This document shows, piece by piece, positions 5,178-5,724 of a stretch of DNA of 5,724 bases (position 1 is its first letter; each line of letters opens with the position of its first letter). The translations under genes were made by a program, and so were the position numbers. The stretch is taken from positions 1-5,724 of the forward strand of contig JACMIS010000275.1 in the NCBI GenBank assembly GCA_014381035.1, read 5' to 3'. The notes under the pieces are model-generated. The model was not told the DNA's origin and ran no database searches. It saw only the letters and a list, made by a program, of their open reading frames with translations. The stretch is from Armatimonadota bacterium (lineage in GTDB: Bacteria; Armatimonadota; Armatimonadia; Armatimonadales; Armatimonadaceae).

Positions 5178-5724
5178 TTACGGTTTAGGGGCGCGGTTGC
5201 GGTAGAAGGGGATATCCGGGTCGCCTGTGGATCCGGACCGTCTCGCCCGCTCGATCCGGGCACCGCGCGACTGTATGTATTCGAGACCCTTCGTGTAAAC
5301 GAACGAAGCATCTGCTATGTCCTCCCGGTTGAGTTTGTAGCCCGCGCGAAACGCGGCGAAACGCTCCTCTCTGGTGCCGTGGTGTTGCGGATTATTGAAC
5401 TGATAATCGCCGCTTTCATACACGGTGCGTGCCGAGATGTTGGGGTCGGAGTTGTCGGGCCAGAACCGCGCCCGGTGTGCGGTGAACCACCCCGCCAGGA
5501 AGTCGGCGTGTAGCTCCTGCCATTTAGTAGCCATCACCGGGAACTTGCGCTTGTATTGCATGATGTGCGCGAATTCGTGCGCGATGGTGGTCGGAATCCC
5601 GAACCGCCCTTTCGCGTATTCGCGTTCGAACAGTTTTTTCCCGAACAAGACAGTCCCGTCCGGGAAGCGTTTGTCCAGAGGGTAATCTATCGCCACGGCG
5701 TTGGGCGACGTTTCCTCGTCCACG
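5178..5724 (-). CDS. Zinc metallopeptidase, C-terminal part (cut by window edge)
   Basis: About 182 codons are visible; the frame is open at the window edge, so the true start lies beyond 5724 and the GTG at 5723 is unlikely to be it. Counting from that GTG, the frame contains TTIAHEFAHIMQYK, an HExxH zinc site (H49, E50, H53). Next is WQELHADFLAGWFTA, where E70 is the likely third zinc ligand, and then HHGTREERFAAFRAGY (114-129). This order (HExxH-Q, E-L-x-A-D-x-x-A-G, H-G-T-x-x-x-R-x-x-x-F-x-x-G) parallels the YpfJ-type putative neutral zinc metallopeptidases, so I infer a gluzincin-like peptidase of that kind. Localisation cannot be judged without the N-terminus. A basic C-terminal tail (RGARIERARRSG) follows. 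It is 74 bases upstream of the PEP-CTERM gene on the same strand, with no clear terminator between. Confidence 0.85.
   Translation of the reverse strand, partial: VDEETSPNAVAIDYPLDKRFPDGTVLFGKKLFEREYAKGRFGIPTTIAHEFAHIMQYKRKFPVMATKWQELHADFLAGWFTAHRARFWPDNSDPNISARTVYESGDYQFNNPQHHGTREERFAAFRAGYKLNREDIADASFVYTKGLEYIQSRGARIERARRSGSTGDPDIPFYRNRAPKP

Overview
This 5.7 kb bacterial window has moderate GC. It carries one strongly recognisable metabolic gene, ilvD (dihydroxy-acid dehydratase), among accessory genes. A PEP-CTERM surface protein, a Uma2-family (DUF820) PD-(D/E)XK protein, a four-helix membrane protein of the 'VHY..F' type and many GTG/TTG-compatible starts suggest an environmental Gram-negative-type lineage. 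Armatimonadota is my best guess, with Planctomycetes, Verrucomicrobia or Cyanobacteria as alternatives. This is an inference from gene content, not from a marker gene.

Layout. Positions 1-286 hold no gene I can support. A small membrane protein (287-751, +) is the only plus-strand gene. Everything else lies on the minus strand. Read in the direction of transcription, from high to low coordinates: the C-terminal part of a zinc metallopeptidase cut by the window edge (5178-5724); a secreted PEP-CTERM protein with a laminin-B-like domain (4360-5103); a Uma2-family protein (3510-4100); ilvD (1706-3394); a one-helix membrane-anchored FxLYD-like protein (1162-1650); and a short PepSY-TM-like C-terminal fragment (800-1078), possibly a decayed gene. 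The last gene converges on the plus-strand membrane gene.

The genes do not form one pathway. The Uma2 gene and ilvD each have their own sigma70-like promoter (TTGATA-17-TAAAAT and TTGATA-17-TAGAAT), so they look like separate transcription units. The FxLYD gene follows ilvD by about 55 bases and may be read through from it.

The most interesting structure is intergenic. Two 71-bp repeats (3398-3468 and 4282-4352) have conserved flanks around a hairpin. The hairpin arms differ between copies yet remain complementary, and the loop appears inverted in one copy relative to the other. The ilvD promoter is embedded in one copy. The Uma2 leader (about 4131-4191) has the same promoter-hairpin-T-rich layout and shares a 10-base block with the ilvD promoter, so it may be a diverged third member. 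I see no CRISPR array, tRNA, rRNA, insertion sequence or obvious defence system.
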